The translations under genes were made by a program, and so were the position numbers. From UBA6522 sp965205045 (GTDB lineage: Bacteria > Pseudomonadota > Gammaproteobacteria > Steroidobacterales > Rariloculaceae): a stretch of DNA of 64,000 bases. The DNA lies in the NCBI GenBank assembly GCA_965205045.1, contig OZ242031.1, positions 3,100,001-3,164,000 of the forward strand, in the 5' to 3' direction. Shown in pieces: positions 43,962-52,804 of this stretch. Under the pieces are notes generated by a model that made no database searches, had not been told where the DNA came from, and saw nothing but the letters and a program-made list of their open reading frames with translations. Position 1 is the stretch's first letter. Each line of letters opens with the position of its first letter.

Positions 43962-45215
43962 ATGCGCTATTCGGCGTTCAGCCTGCTCAGGCATGCCCTC
44001 GGGGGGAACAAGGGCTGGCCGCGGGCGTGGCGGGACGCAGACCCGAAGCCGACCTACGATGTCGTGATCGTCGGCGGCGGCGGACACGGTCTGGCCACTG
44101 CCTATTACCTGGCTAGGAACCACGGCATTCGCAATGTGGCCGTGATCGAGAAGGGCTATATCGGGGGTGGCAACACCGGCCGGAACACGACGATCGTTCG
44201 ATCCAACTACATGATCGACGGCAACACGCAGTTCTACGAGAAGTCGCTGCAGCTTTGGGAGGGCCTGAGCCAGGACCTGAACTTCAACGTCATGTATTCC
44301 CCCCGCGGCCAGATCAACCTGTGCCATACCCCCGCGCAAATGGACGACGCGGCGCGGCGCGGCAACATCATGCGGTTGAACGGCATCGATGCGGAGCTTC
44401 TGACCCGGGAGGAGGTGCGCCGCAAGGTGCCGATACTGGATTATTCCGGGCGAGCGAGGTTTCCGGTGCTCGGGGGACTCCTGCAGGAGCGTGCCGGCAC
44501 GGTGCGCCACGATGCCGTGGCGTGGGGCTACGCTCGCGCGGCGGATCAATTCGGCGTTGACATCATCCAGAAGTGCGAGGTGGCCGGCTACTTGTGGGAC
44601 CGCGGCAAGATCGTCGGCGTCGAGACGAACCGCGGAAAAATCCATGCCGGTAAAGTCGCCCTGGCAGTCGCCGGCCATACTGGACACCTGGCCAAAATGG
44701 CCGGAATTCGGCTCCCCATCGAAACCCACCTCCTGCAGGCGTTTGTAACCGAACCCGTCAAACCGGTCCTCGACCACGTGATCTCCTTCAATGCGGTCCA
44801 TTTCTACATATCGCAATCCGACAAGGGCGGCCTGGTGATGGGCGGCGACCTCGACGGGTACAACTCCTACGGGCAGCGGGGCGACCTGCCCATCATCGAG
44901 GAGATCATGGCGTGCGCCAAGGCGGTGATCCCGCTCTTGTCGACGGCCCGTCTGCTCAGGCATTGGAGCGGGATAATGGACATGTCCATGGACGGCAGTC
45001 CGTTCATCTGCGAATCACCCGTGGACGGTCTCTACATCAACGCCGGATGGTGTTATGGCGGTTTCAAGGCCACGCCGGCGAGCGGATGGACTTACGCGCA
45101 TACGCTTGCAACAGGCCGACCCCATGAGCTGAATGCAAAGTTCACCCTGGACCGGTACCGCCTCGGCTACCAGATGGACGAAAAAGGGATGGGGCCCACG
45201 CCGTGGCACCATTGA
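43962..45215 (+). CDS. soxB: Sarcosine oxidase beta subunit
   Basis: 417 residues from ATG 43962. FAD-binding VVIVGGGGHGLATAYYLARN (~34), GNTGRNTTIVRSNYM (the flavin/N-methyl amino acid region of DAO-fold oxidases) and the C-terminal GLYINAGWCYGGFKATPASG with the SoxB Gly-rich loop. The order SoxB-D-A-G is the standard operon. The enzyme oxidises N-methylglycine to glycine, passing the methyl to tetrahydrofolate. Confidence 0.95.
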   Translation: MRYSAFSLLRHALGGNKGWPRAWRDADPKPTYDVVIVGGGGHGLATAYYLARNHGIRNVAVIEKGYIGGGNTGRNTTIVRSNYMIDGNTQFYEKSLQLWEGLSQDLNFNVMYSPRGQINLCHTPAQMDDAARRGNIMRLNGIDAELLTREEVRRKVPILDYSGRARFPVLGGLLQERAGTVRHDAVAWGYARAADQFGVDIIQKCEVAGYLWDRGKIVGVETNRGKIHAGKVALAVAGHTGHLAKMAGIRLPIETHLLQAFVTEPVKPVLDHVISFNAVHFYISQSDKGGLVMGGDLDGYNSYGQRGDLPIIEEIMACAKAVIPLLSTARLLRHWSGIMDMSMDGSPFICESPVDGLYINAGWCYGGFKATPASGWTYAHTLATGRPHELNAKFTLDRYRLGYQMDEKGMGPTPWHH

Positions 45216-45225
45216 TGGCGAGAAA

Positions 45226-45525
45226 ATGTTAAGGATTCCGTGCCCTTACTGCGGCGTGCGGGACTTCACCGAATTCGTCTACGGCGGTGACGCCTCGCGG
45301 CCGTTTCCCGACCTGGCAGATCCGGATATCGATCTCTGGACCGACTACGTGATGTTTCGCGGCAACCCGAGGCCCATGCACCGGGAGTACTGGCAGCATC
45401 GCAGCGGGTGCGGACAGTGGTTGCGGGTTGAGCGCGACACCGTAACGCACGCGATCGAATCGGTTACACCCGCTCGCGACGTGTCCTGGCCGGACGACGC
45501 TCAATCACGGCAAGAGGATGTCTGA
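45226..45525 (+). CDS. soxD: Sarcosine oxidase delta subunit
   Basis: 99 residues. Zinc-binding IPCPYCGVRDFTEF (two Cys) and HRSGCGQWLRVERDTVTH (His, Cys), with the conserved FRGNPRPMHREYW. Normal SoxD length. Overlaps soxA by 8 bases. Confidence 0.95.
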   Translation: MLRIPCPYCGVRDFTEFVYGGDASRPFPDLADPDIDLWTDYVMFRGNPRPMHREYWQHRSGCGQWLRVERDTVTHAIESVTPARDVSWPDDAQSRQEDV

Positions 45526-48520
45526 GCAGGCCTGCCGCCTCCCTGAAGGAGGGCGCATAGATCGGGAGCAGGCGCTCTCCTTTTCGTTCGATGGCCGCCG
45601 GTACTCGGGATTCTCCGGCGATAGCCTGGCATCCGCTCTGTTGGCCAACGGCGTAAGGCTCGTCGCGCGCAGCTTCAAATATCACCGGCCCCGCGGCATC
45701 TACGCGGCAGGCATAGAGGAACCCAATGCGCTGTTTGCACTGAAATCCGGCGATCGCGTCGTTCCCAACGTGCGGGGGACCGGGGTAAAACTGCACGACG
45801 GACTCGTCGCCACCAGTCAGAACAGGTGGCCGTCGCTGCGCCTAGACCTGATGAGCGTGGTGGGCCTGTTCCCGAAACTCTTCGCGGCCGGCTTCTACTA
45901 CAAGACATTCATGGGCCCAACCCGAAAGGCGTGGCTCGTCTATGAGCATTTCATACGCGAGGCCGCGGGAATGGGCGTCGCTGCTTCGGGACCCGATCCG
46001 GCCCATTACGAGAAAGCCGAGGCATTTTGCGATGTCCTGGTGGTCGGCGCCGGGCCATCGGGACTGATGGCGGCGCTGTCCGCAGGGCGCAGTGGTGCGC
46101 GAGTCATCCTGGTTGAGGACGACTCCGAATTGGGTGGCTCCCTGCTGGCGCGACCGCCGGGAGGTGGAACGGACCAGTGGTTGGATGCCGTGACCGTGGA
46201 ATTGGAATCCCTGGCCAATGTCCGCATCATGCAGCGGACCTGCGTGTTCGGCGCCTACGACAACCTGGTGTTCGGACTGGTCGAACGCATAAACGAACAC
46301 CGCAGCGACCCCGAACCGTTTGCACCCTGGCAGCGGTACTGGATCGTGCGCGCGCGACGCGTGATCCTGGCGACCGGGATGATCGAACGCCCCATCGTGT
46401 TCGGCAACAACGATTTGCCAGGCGTCATGTTGGGTTCGGCGGCACGCACTTATCTCAACCGCTTTGCCGTAAGGGTCGGGCGCAAGATCGCGGTTTTCAC
46501 GAACAACAACAGCGCTTACAGCGCAGCGATCGAATTTGCCGGCGTGGGTTCCGACGTCACCGTTATCGATTCGAGGCACGAGATCGATTCCGGCCTGGTT
46601 CAGGCCGCGCGGAAAGCGGGCGTCACCCTCCATCGGGGCCACGCGATCATCCGGGCCAATGGCGGTCAACGCGTACGCAGCGTCGAGGTGACGGCGAATC
46701 GGGGCGCATCATCGGAATCGCGAAAAACCATGTTCAAGCTGGGTTGCGACGCATTGCTCGTGTCCGGCGGATGGACGCCTGTGCTGCACCTGTTGAGTCA
46801 GCGCGGCCCCAAGCCGGTCTATGACGATGAGCGCGCCATGTTCGTGGCAGGGCAGGTGCCGGAGGGGTTCCTCCTGGCCGGCGGTGCCGCGTGCGACCTG
46901 GGGTTACCGGGTGGTCTACGCAGCGGTCAGCGTGCCGGCACCGCCGCCGCGGAGCAATGCGGTTTCGCTTCAAGCCCGGCCCGCACATGGGCTTTGCCGG
47001 CGCCGACGGACGACGAACCCGATCTGGCCACCGAAGCCATCTGGGAAGTGCCAGACTCCCGCGGTTTCGGATCCGCGATGAAATTCGTCGACATGCAGAA
47101 CGACGTCAAATCGGACGATATCGGCCTGGCCCACAGGGAGGGATACGATTCCGTTGAACTGCTGAAACGCTATACCACGCTGGGTATGGGCACCGACCAG
47201 GGCAAGACGGCCAACCTCAACGCGCTGGCCATACTGGCGGGCCTGCATCGGACGGACATCAAGGATGTCGGGACAACCATGTTCAGGCCGCCCTATCGGC
47301 CGGTATTGCTCGGCGCGTTGGCGGGCCAGACAAAAAACGAGCACTTCAGGCCCACGCGCCGTTCACCCATGCACGACTGGCAAGAGCGCAACGGTGCGGT
47401 ATTCGCGCAGACCAATCTGTGGGTACGGCCCTGGTACTTCCCGCAGCCTGGCGAGTCACTGAGGGCCGCAAGCATTCGCGAGGCGGCGGCGGTCCGGGAA
47501 CGGGTCGGGATGGTGGATGTGTCCAGCCTCGGCAAGATCGATGTCCAGGGGCCGGACGTGGCCGAATTCCTGAACCGCGTCTACGTCAACAACTTCGATT
47601 CGCTCAAACCCGGCAATGTGCGATACGGCATGATGCTTCGGCTGGACGGAATCGCCCTCGACGACGGAACCACGGCGCGAATATCCGAAAACGACTACTT
47701 CATGACGACCACCACCGCCGGGGAGTCAACCGTCCTTACCCACCTGGAGTACCTGCTCCAGACCGCCTGGCCCGATCTGAACGTGCAATTGACGATTGTA
47801 ACGAGCCAGTGGGCGGCGGTCGCCGTCGCAGGTCCGCTGAGCCGTAACCTCCTGACGAGAGTCATTCACGACATCGATTTCAGCAACGAGACGCTCCCGT
47901 TCATGGGAGTCGACCACGGGCATCTGGACGGTATTCCGGTACGTGTGAGCCGACTGAGTTTTTCGGGGGAAATGGCCTACGAGGTCTATGCGCCTGCAGC
48001 CTATGGCGAACACATCTGGCAGGCCATTTTCGACGCCGGGCAGCCCTTCGGAATCGTGCCTTACGGTACGGAGGCATTGAACATACTGCGAACCGAAAAA
48101 GGGCACGTGGCCGGTCCGGAACTTGATGGCCGCACCAGCCTCCTGGACCTGGGAATGGGGCGGATGGCAAGCAGGAAAAAACCCTTCGTCGGCGGTGCCC
48201 TGTTGCAACGTGAAGGCCTGGTCGACCCTGCCCGGCCGCAATTGGTCGGTTTGAAACCCGTGAGAGATGGGGACGAATTCAGGGCGGGCGCCATCTTGTG
48301 CGCACAGGGGCGACACAGCGGACACGGAATCGGACGCGTCTCGTCCGTGGCCTTTTCCCCGGAACTCGCAACGCACATCGGTCTGGGATTCGTGTCCGGA
48401 GGAATGTCGAGGAAGGGAGAGTTGATAGACGCCGTATTCCCATTGCGCGATGAGGTCACGGCCGTTCGCATCGTCTCGCCGCACTTCGTCGATCCCAGGG
48501 GAGAACGATTGCGTGGCTGA
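45518..48520 (+). CDS. soxA: Sarcosine oxidase alpha subunit
   Basis: 1,000 residues: an N-terminal Fer2-like fold (~20-80, FSFDGRRYSGFSGDSLASAL), a dinucleotide-binding domain starting DVLVVGAGPSGLMAALSAGR (~171), and from ~600 an aminomethyltransferase (GcvT) domain (REAAAVRERVGMVDVSSLGK, SFSGEMAYEVYAP, GTEALNILRTEKGHVAGPEL). It carries the tetrahydrofolate site that captures the methyl group. Complete length for the family. Confidence 0.95.
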   Translation: MSEQACRLPEGGRIDREQALSFSFDGRRYSGFSGDSLASALLANGVRLVARSFKYHRPRGIYAAGIEEPNALFALKSGDRVVPNVRGTGVKLHDGLVATSQNRWPSLRLDLMSVVGLFPKLFAAGFYYKTFMGPTRKAWLVYEHFIREAAGMGVAASGPDPAHYEKAEAFCDVLVVGAGPSGLMAALSAGRSGARVILVEDDSELGGSLLARPPGGGTDQWLDAVTVELESLANVRIMQRTCVFGAYDNLVFGLVERINEHRSDPEPFAPWQRYWIVRARRVILATGMIERPIVFGNNDLPGVMLGSAARTYLNRFAVRVGRKIAVFTNNNSAYSAAIEFAGVGSDVTVIDSRHEIDSGLVQAARKAGVTLHRGHAIIRANGGQRVRSVEVTANRGASSESRKTMFKLGCDALLVSGGWTPVLHLLSQRGPKPVYDDERAMFVAGQVPEGFLLAGGAACDLGLPGGLRSGQRAGTAAAEQCGFASSPARTWALPAPTDDEPDLATEAIWEVPDSRGFGSAMKFVDMQNDVKSDDIGLAHREGYDSVELLKRYTTLGMGTDQGKTANLNALAILAGLHRTDIKDVGTTMFRPPYRPVLLGALAGQTKNEHFRPTRRSPMHDWQERNGAVFAQTNLWVRPWYFPQPGESLRAASIREAAAVRERVGMVDVSSLGKIDVQGPDVAEFLNRVYVNNFDSLKPGNVRYGMMLRLDGIALDDGTTARISENDYFMTTTTAGESTVLTHLEYLLQTAWPDLNVQLTIVTSQWAAVAVAGPLSRNLLTRVIHDIDFSNETLPFMGVDHGHLDGIPVRVSRLSFSGEMAYEVYAPAAYGEHIWQAIFDAGQPFGIVPYGTEALNILRTEKGHVAGPELDGRTSLLDLGMGRMASRKKPFVGGALLQREGLVDPARPQLVGLKPVRDGDEFRAGAILCAQGRHSGHGIGRVSSVAFSPELATHIGLGFVSGGMSRKGELIDAVFPLRDEVTAVRIVSPHFVDPRGERLRG

Positions 48521-49139
48521 AGCCAGGTCAGCCCTTGCGGCCGTTTACAGGGCCGGCAGGACAGGCGGCGGGAAAGGCCCGACGTCGGTATCGATCTGCG
48601 AACGCCTGGAGAGAAACCTCGTTCAGGTCTCCGGCTGGAAGCGCAGTTTTGAATCTGTCTGCGACAGATTGGCGGCGATTCTGGACTGTCCCGTCCCGAC
48701 CGATTTTCAACGGGCGAAGTCTTCCGGCGACCGAACGGTCTTTCGGGTCAGGCCGGAGCGCCTCTGGATCACCGGACCGACGAACGATGAAGTCCTGCGA
48801 CAGTTGAACGAAGCGTCACTTGGTGAAAATGCGGTCATCACTCAAATTGGGCACGGCCGGACAGTCTTGCGGATCGCCGGTCCCAAGTCGGGCCTGTTGC
48901 TGGATCGTGGCTTGCCCGTCGACCTGGACCCTGAAGCGTTTCCGGTGAATGCGCATGCCCTGAGTGCCATCCATCACATGCACGTCCTGGTGCACCGAGT
49001 CGATATGGCGCAGGAACTCGTGTTCGATGTCTACGTCTCGCGGGAGCTGGCCATATCCTTTTGGGAGTGGTTGACGGAGGCCGCGGCGCCTCTGGGTTGC
49101 GAAGTAGGGCAGCCGGAACGGTTCGCCTGGAACCCGTGA
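48513..49139 (+). CDS. soxG: Sarcosine oxidase gamma subunit
   Basis: 208 residues from GTG 48513, which overlaps the soxA stop by 8 bases. GcvT-like fragments: VFRVRPERLWITGPTNDEV, QIGHGRTVLRIAGPKSGLLL and DVYVSRELAISFWEWLTEAA. Slightly divergent from model SoxG but in the right place and length. Its stop overlaps the next gene (GTGA). Confidence 0.85.
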   Translation: MAEARSALAAVYRAGRTGGGKGPTSVSICERLERNLVQVSGWKRSFESVCDRLAAILDCPVPTDFQRAKSSGDRTVFRVRPERLWITGPTNDEVLRQLNEASLGENAVITQIGHGRTVLRIAGPKSGLLLDRGLPVDLDPEAFPVNAHALSAIHHMHVLVHRVDMAQELVFDVYVSRELAISFWEWLTEAAAPLGCEVGQPERFAWNP

Positions 49140-50506
49140 CTGATTCCCCAACACTGGTCGAGCGCATCGCGAAGTGGTCTCATGCACTGTCTCTGGACGA
49201 TATTCCCGGCGATGTACAGGAGGTTGCAAAGCGATGCATCGTCGATTTGGTCGGGGTGTCGATTGCGGGGGCACCGCGGGTGCAGTCGCGGCGCATCGCG
49301 GACTACGCCCGTCAAACCTATTCATCGGGACCGTCAACGGTCCTGGGCAGTTCCGCTGGTCTGTCCCCGGTCGGCGCAGCACTTGTGAACGGGACGATCG
49401 GTCACGTCCTGGACTTCGACGACACCAGCTACACGGGCATCATGCATGGATCCACCACCGCCTTTCCTGCCGCATTGGCTGCCGCCGAATATTCCGGCGC
49501 GGACGGCCGACGAGTGCTGGAAGCGTTCGTGACCGGCTCCGAAGTCACCTATGCCATCGCCGAACTCTGCGGCCATGGCCACTACCAAAAGGGGTGGTGG
49601 AGTACGGCCACCTTCGGCACGGTTGGCGCCGCGGCCGCAGCGGCTAACGCCATGCAACTATCGGAACGGCAGACGGCTTGCGCACTCTCGTTGGCGAGCC
49701 TCCAGTCGGGTGCCCAGAAAGCCGCTTTCGGCACGGACGCCAAGCCTTATCTGGCCGGCCAGGCCGCCGCAGCGGGCGTTGAGTCGGCACTGCTCGCATG
49801 TGCGGGACTCAGCGCTCCCCGTTCCGCACTGGAAGGTGCGAACGGCTTCATTCAAGTGCTGAATGACGGCGTGGCAGATTACGAAGGGATCGAAGAGCTC
49901 GGCAAGCAGTGGCGCCTGATCGATCCCGGCATTTTCTTCAAGCAGTATCCTGTTTGTTCGGCTGCCCACGCGGCCACTGAGGTCACGCAAGACCTATTGG
50001 ACAAACATGGGCTGAATGGCGAAAGTATCCGACAGGTCATCTGCGAGGTCCCGCCGCTGGTCGCGACAAGCCTGGTTTACGCCATACCTGGCAACGTACA
50101 GGAAGCGCAGTTCTCCATGCCCTTTGCCGTAGGCACCATGCTGGCTCGCGGACAGCTTGGCGTTGAAGAACTGACAAGGGATGCTTTATCCGACCCGCGC
50201 GTGCAGTCGTGCATGTCGAAGGTTGAAATGCGTCGTGTGGACTCGCTTGAGGATGAGGAAGCGCCCGAAGGCGCACGGGTTACGCTGTCGACCAATGATG
50301 GCGGCGAAGTAGCGGACTACCTCGGTGTCCCGACGGGAATGCCGGGCAACCCCATGAGCGATGAGGAGCTACACGAAAAATTTTTCCGCTGTACTGCAGC
50401 GGGAGGCCTGGAACACGGCAGCGCGACTGACTTGTTGAGGGACCTGACGAATATCGAATCGGCAATCGACCCCAGCCACTCTCCAATACAACGACATTCG
50501 CTTTGA
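49136..50506 (+). CDS. MmgE/PrpD family protein
   Basis: 456 residues. PrpD landmarks: CIVDLVGVSIAGAPRVQSRR, VNGTIGHVLDFDDTSYTGIM, HGSTTAFPAALAAAEYSGAD and the GTEAKP-like loop FGTDAKPYLAGQAAAAGVES. Some members are 2-methylcitrate or cis-aconitate-type (de)hydratases; many act on unknown hydroxy acids. Translationally coupled to soxG, so it probably takes part in the same catabolic route. Last plus-strand gene; it converges with the TonB receptor. Confidence 0.9.
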   Translation: MTDSPTLVERIAKWSHALSLDDIPGDVQEVAKRCIVDLVGVSIAGAPRVQSRRIADYARQTYSSGPSTVLGSSAGLSPVGAALVNGTIGHVLDFDDTSYTGIMHGSTTAFPAALAAAEYSGADGRRVLEAFVTGSEVTYAIAELCGHGHYQKGWWSTATFGTVGAAAAAANAMQLSERQTACALSLASLQSGAQKAAFGTDAKPYLAGQAAAAGVESALLACAGLSAPRSALEGANGFIQVLNDGVADYEGIEELGKQWRLIDPGIFFKQYPVCSAAHAATEVTQDLLDKHGLNGESIRQVICEVPPLVATSLVYAIPGNVQEAQFSMPFAVGTMLARGQLGVEELTRDALSDPRVQSCMSKVEMRRVDSLEDEEAPEGARVTLSTNDGGEVADYLGVPTGMPGNPMSDEELHEKFFRCTAAGGLEHGSATDLLRDLTNIESAIDPSHSPIQRHSL

Positions 50507-50624
50507 GGGGCATTGTCGGCACCAGATTAGTAGTGTCAACGTCATTCCATAATGCCGCCCACTACCGATTCCTCAAGCTTCTCGACCAGTTGTACCGAGA
50601 GCAAGGCTGGGCATGGCCATTCTT

Positions 50625-52616
50625 CTAGTCGATTCGTATCCCAACGTGGTACGAGCGCCCCGGCGCCGGTAATCCGAGTTGCGGAAGGACCAGGGCATCG
50701 GTCAGGTTGTCGACGGCGGCGGTGAGGAAAATGTCCTGGTCGTTGATCCGGCCGATGGTCAGAACGCCCTTCAGGCCCAGGCTGGTAGAAGCCGGCAAGC
50801 GGGAATCGACCCCTTCCTCCGCCAGATCGTAGGCTTGACCGATATAGGAAAGATCCGCGCGTATGTCGAGCCTTGATGTCGCCTGCCAATCCAGAGCCAG
50901 GTTCAACTGCTCCCCGGGCCTGTGCAACAGATGCCGGCGCACATCGCTTTCATCACGCGCGACCCGGTTGTCCTGTAATCCCACCGACAGGTTCGCAGCA
51001 AACTGCCCCGTGAGCGCCCAGTTTGCCGCCGCTTCGATGCCGTAGGTCAGCGAACCGTTCAGGTTGAACCGCTGCCGTCGAGTCGAGTTGTCAACGGTCA
51101 CGACTCGTTGGGAGAGCGTATCGTCGCTGTCGTTTGCCCATAGCGTGAGATCAAGCGACACCGCATCCGCCAAGTTGTACTCGAGGCCCAGATCGGCAAG
51201 CAGCGAGCGCTCGGGCTGCAGGTCCGGGTTGAGCAGGAAGCGGCCCAGCGCAACACCGAACAATTCACGTGGCGTCGGAAACCTGGAGCGCTGCCCGAGT
51301 GTGGCGACGGCCGACAATCGATCCGAAGGCGTCCAGCGCAGTCCGGTGGACCAACCCGTTGCCGAGAGCGATTCCTGAGGCGGCTTGTCGCCGGTGAGCG
51401 GCGTCGATGCGCGATCCATGGCCAGACCAACCGTGAAAGTCACCGTGTCGCTCACGCGCAGGTCCGATTCGAGCCCCACGGTCAGCAAGCGCTGCCGGTA
51501 GCGAAGCTCGGGTTCCTCCATGAAATCGGCGGCCTGTCCCGTCGCCGTGACGAAATCCGATTGACGGTGCGTGCTGTCCTGAGCGCTCGCCACGAAGCGA
51601 AGGGTTGCCGGATCTAACAGCATTGACAGTGCGAGCCGTGCGCCGCTGGTGCCATCCCGTCCTCGCTCACGTTCCCGCAGCGCTTCGTAGGAGTAGTCTC
51701 GATAAGCGTCAATGGTTTGATCGAACGTCTGCTGCCAGCCGGTCAATCGCAGATCGACACCTTCCCGCAAGTTCCAGTTTCCGTTCAAGGTCGCTTGCGT
51801 CAGATTGCGCTCGGGCATTCGCCAAAAGCGCGGGTTGGCCGTTGCCGGATCCAGGTCGCTCTGTGCAGCGACACCACGCTCGGCATGACCGTGAAGCAGC
51901 GAGGCACGCAGAAAGTACCAATCGCCCGAATAGACCGCCGCCGCGAACAAGCTGTCGCTGGACAGATCGGTGTTGGTCCGGGCGCGCGTCGCCGACGGGT
52001 CGAACGCGACGCTTTCCCTGTCCGCGATTCGTTCGGCATCGCGAGCGATGGCCGATCCCGCGGCCACGAGCGACCACCGGTTATCCAGGTCGAATCCGGC
52101 GACCGCGTTGGCGTTTCGCAAACCGAGCGAGCCGTGCTGAACTTCCGCTCGCAGACTCGCTCCATCCTGAGGAACGTAAGTCACCAGGTCGATCGCACCG
52201 GCCACCGCATTGGCGCCGTACTCGATCGGCGCCAGACCGCGCGTGACCTCGATCCGGTCGATCAATCCTGCGGGCAACAGCGCAAGATCGGCACGGCCAT
52301 CCCAAGGCGCCGCCAACGGCGCACCGTCGAGAAACACCCGCGTCTGGCGTTCCTCGGCGCCGCGGATACGCGCCACCGATTGGCCGCGCGAATTGGTGCG
52401 CAGGAAAACGCCTGTGGCCGTGCGAAAAACATCGGCAACCGTAACGGGCTGACGTACCTGCAGAGCCTCGTGACCCAGCACCAGCGCCGGACGCGACGCC
52501 CGTGTCGGCTCGCGCGGAGCGGTGAGGATGACTTCCTCAATCGATCCGTCGCCCTGCGCCCGGGCCCATGCGGATACGACTGCGAGAATCCACGCAATCC
52601 GGCGGGTCAAACGCAT
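50625..52616 (-). CDS. TonB-dependent outer-membrane receptor
   Basis: 663 residues from ATG 52616. Signal peptide (MRLTRRIAWILAVVSAWARA), plug domain (PALVLGHEALQVRQPVTVAD, ARIRGAEERQTRVFLDGAPL, IEYGANAVAGAIDLV) and a 22-strand beta-barrel ending SYHVGIRID. The barrel end lacks the usual terminal Phe. BtuB/siderophore-receptor type; the ligand cannot be told from sequence. Between 52,617 and 52,804 I see no gene and no riboswitch that I can recognise. Confidence 0.9.
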   Translation of the reverse strand: MRLTRRIAWILAVVSAWARAQGDGSIEEVILTAPREPTRASRPALVLGHEALQVRQPVTVADVFRTATGVFLRTNSRGQSVARIRGAEERQTRVFLDGAPLAAPWDGRADLALLPAGLIDRIEVTRGLAPIEYGANAVAGAIDLVTYVPQDGASLRAEVQHGSLGLRNANAVAGFDLDNRWSLVAAGSAIARDAERIADRESVAFDPSATRARTNTDLSSDSLFAAAVYSGDWYFLRASLLHGHAERGVAAQSDLDPATANPRFWRMPERNLTQATLNGNWNLREGVDLRLTGWQQTFDQTIDAYRDYSYEALRERERGRDGTSGARLALSMLLDPATLRFVASAQDSTHRQSDFVTATGQAADFMEEPELRYRQRLLTVGLESDLRVSDTVTFTVGLAMDRASTPLTGDKPPQESLSATGWSTGLRWTPSDRLSAVATLGQRSRFPTPRELFGVALGRFLLNPDLQPERSLLADLGLEYNLADAVSLDLTLWANDSDDTLSQRVVTVDNSTRRQRFNLNGSLTYGIEAAANWALTGQFAANLSVGLQDNRVARDESDVRRHLLHRPGEQLNLALDWQATSRLDIRADLSYIGQAYDLAEEGVDSRLPASTSLGLKGVLTIGRINDQDIFLTAAVDNLTDALVLPQLGLPAPGRSYHVGIRID

Positions 52617-52804
52617 GATCGGCTGCCTGCGCACCGGCGCGCAGGCGCGGCACCAACTGATGTTACCCGGCAATCAATGGACCGCTGCCCGTCCGAGATG
52701 TCCACGCGCTGTCGGCTCCCCTGCACCATCGGCAGCACGCAGTCATACCCTGCCCGCCTGCGGCAAATTTTTTCTGCATTTGCCCCATTCTCCAGAGCTT
52801 CTCA

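Noticed and set aside
52617..52804. Riboswitch (cobalamin-type) upstream of the TonB receptor
   Set aside because: The leader is GC-rich with some pairing potential, but I could not find the conserved B12-box or other riboswitch core sequences.
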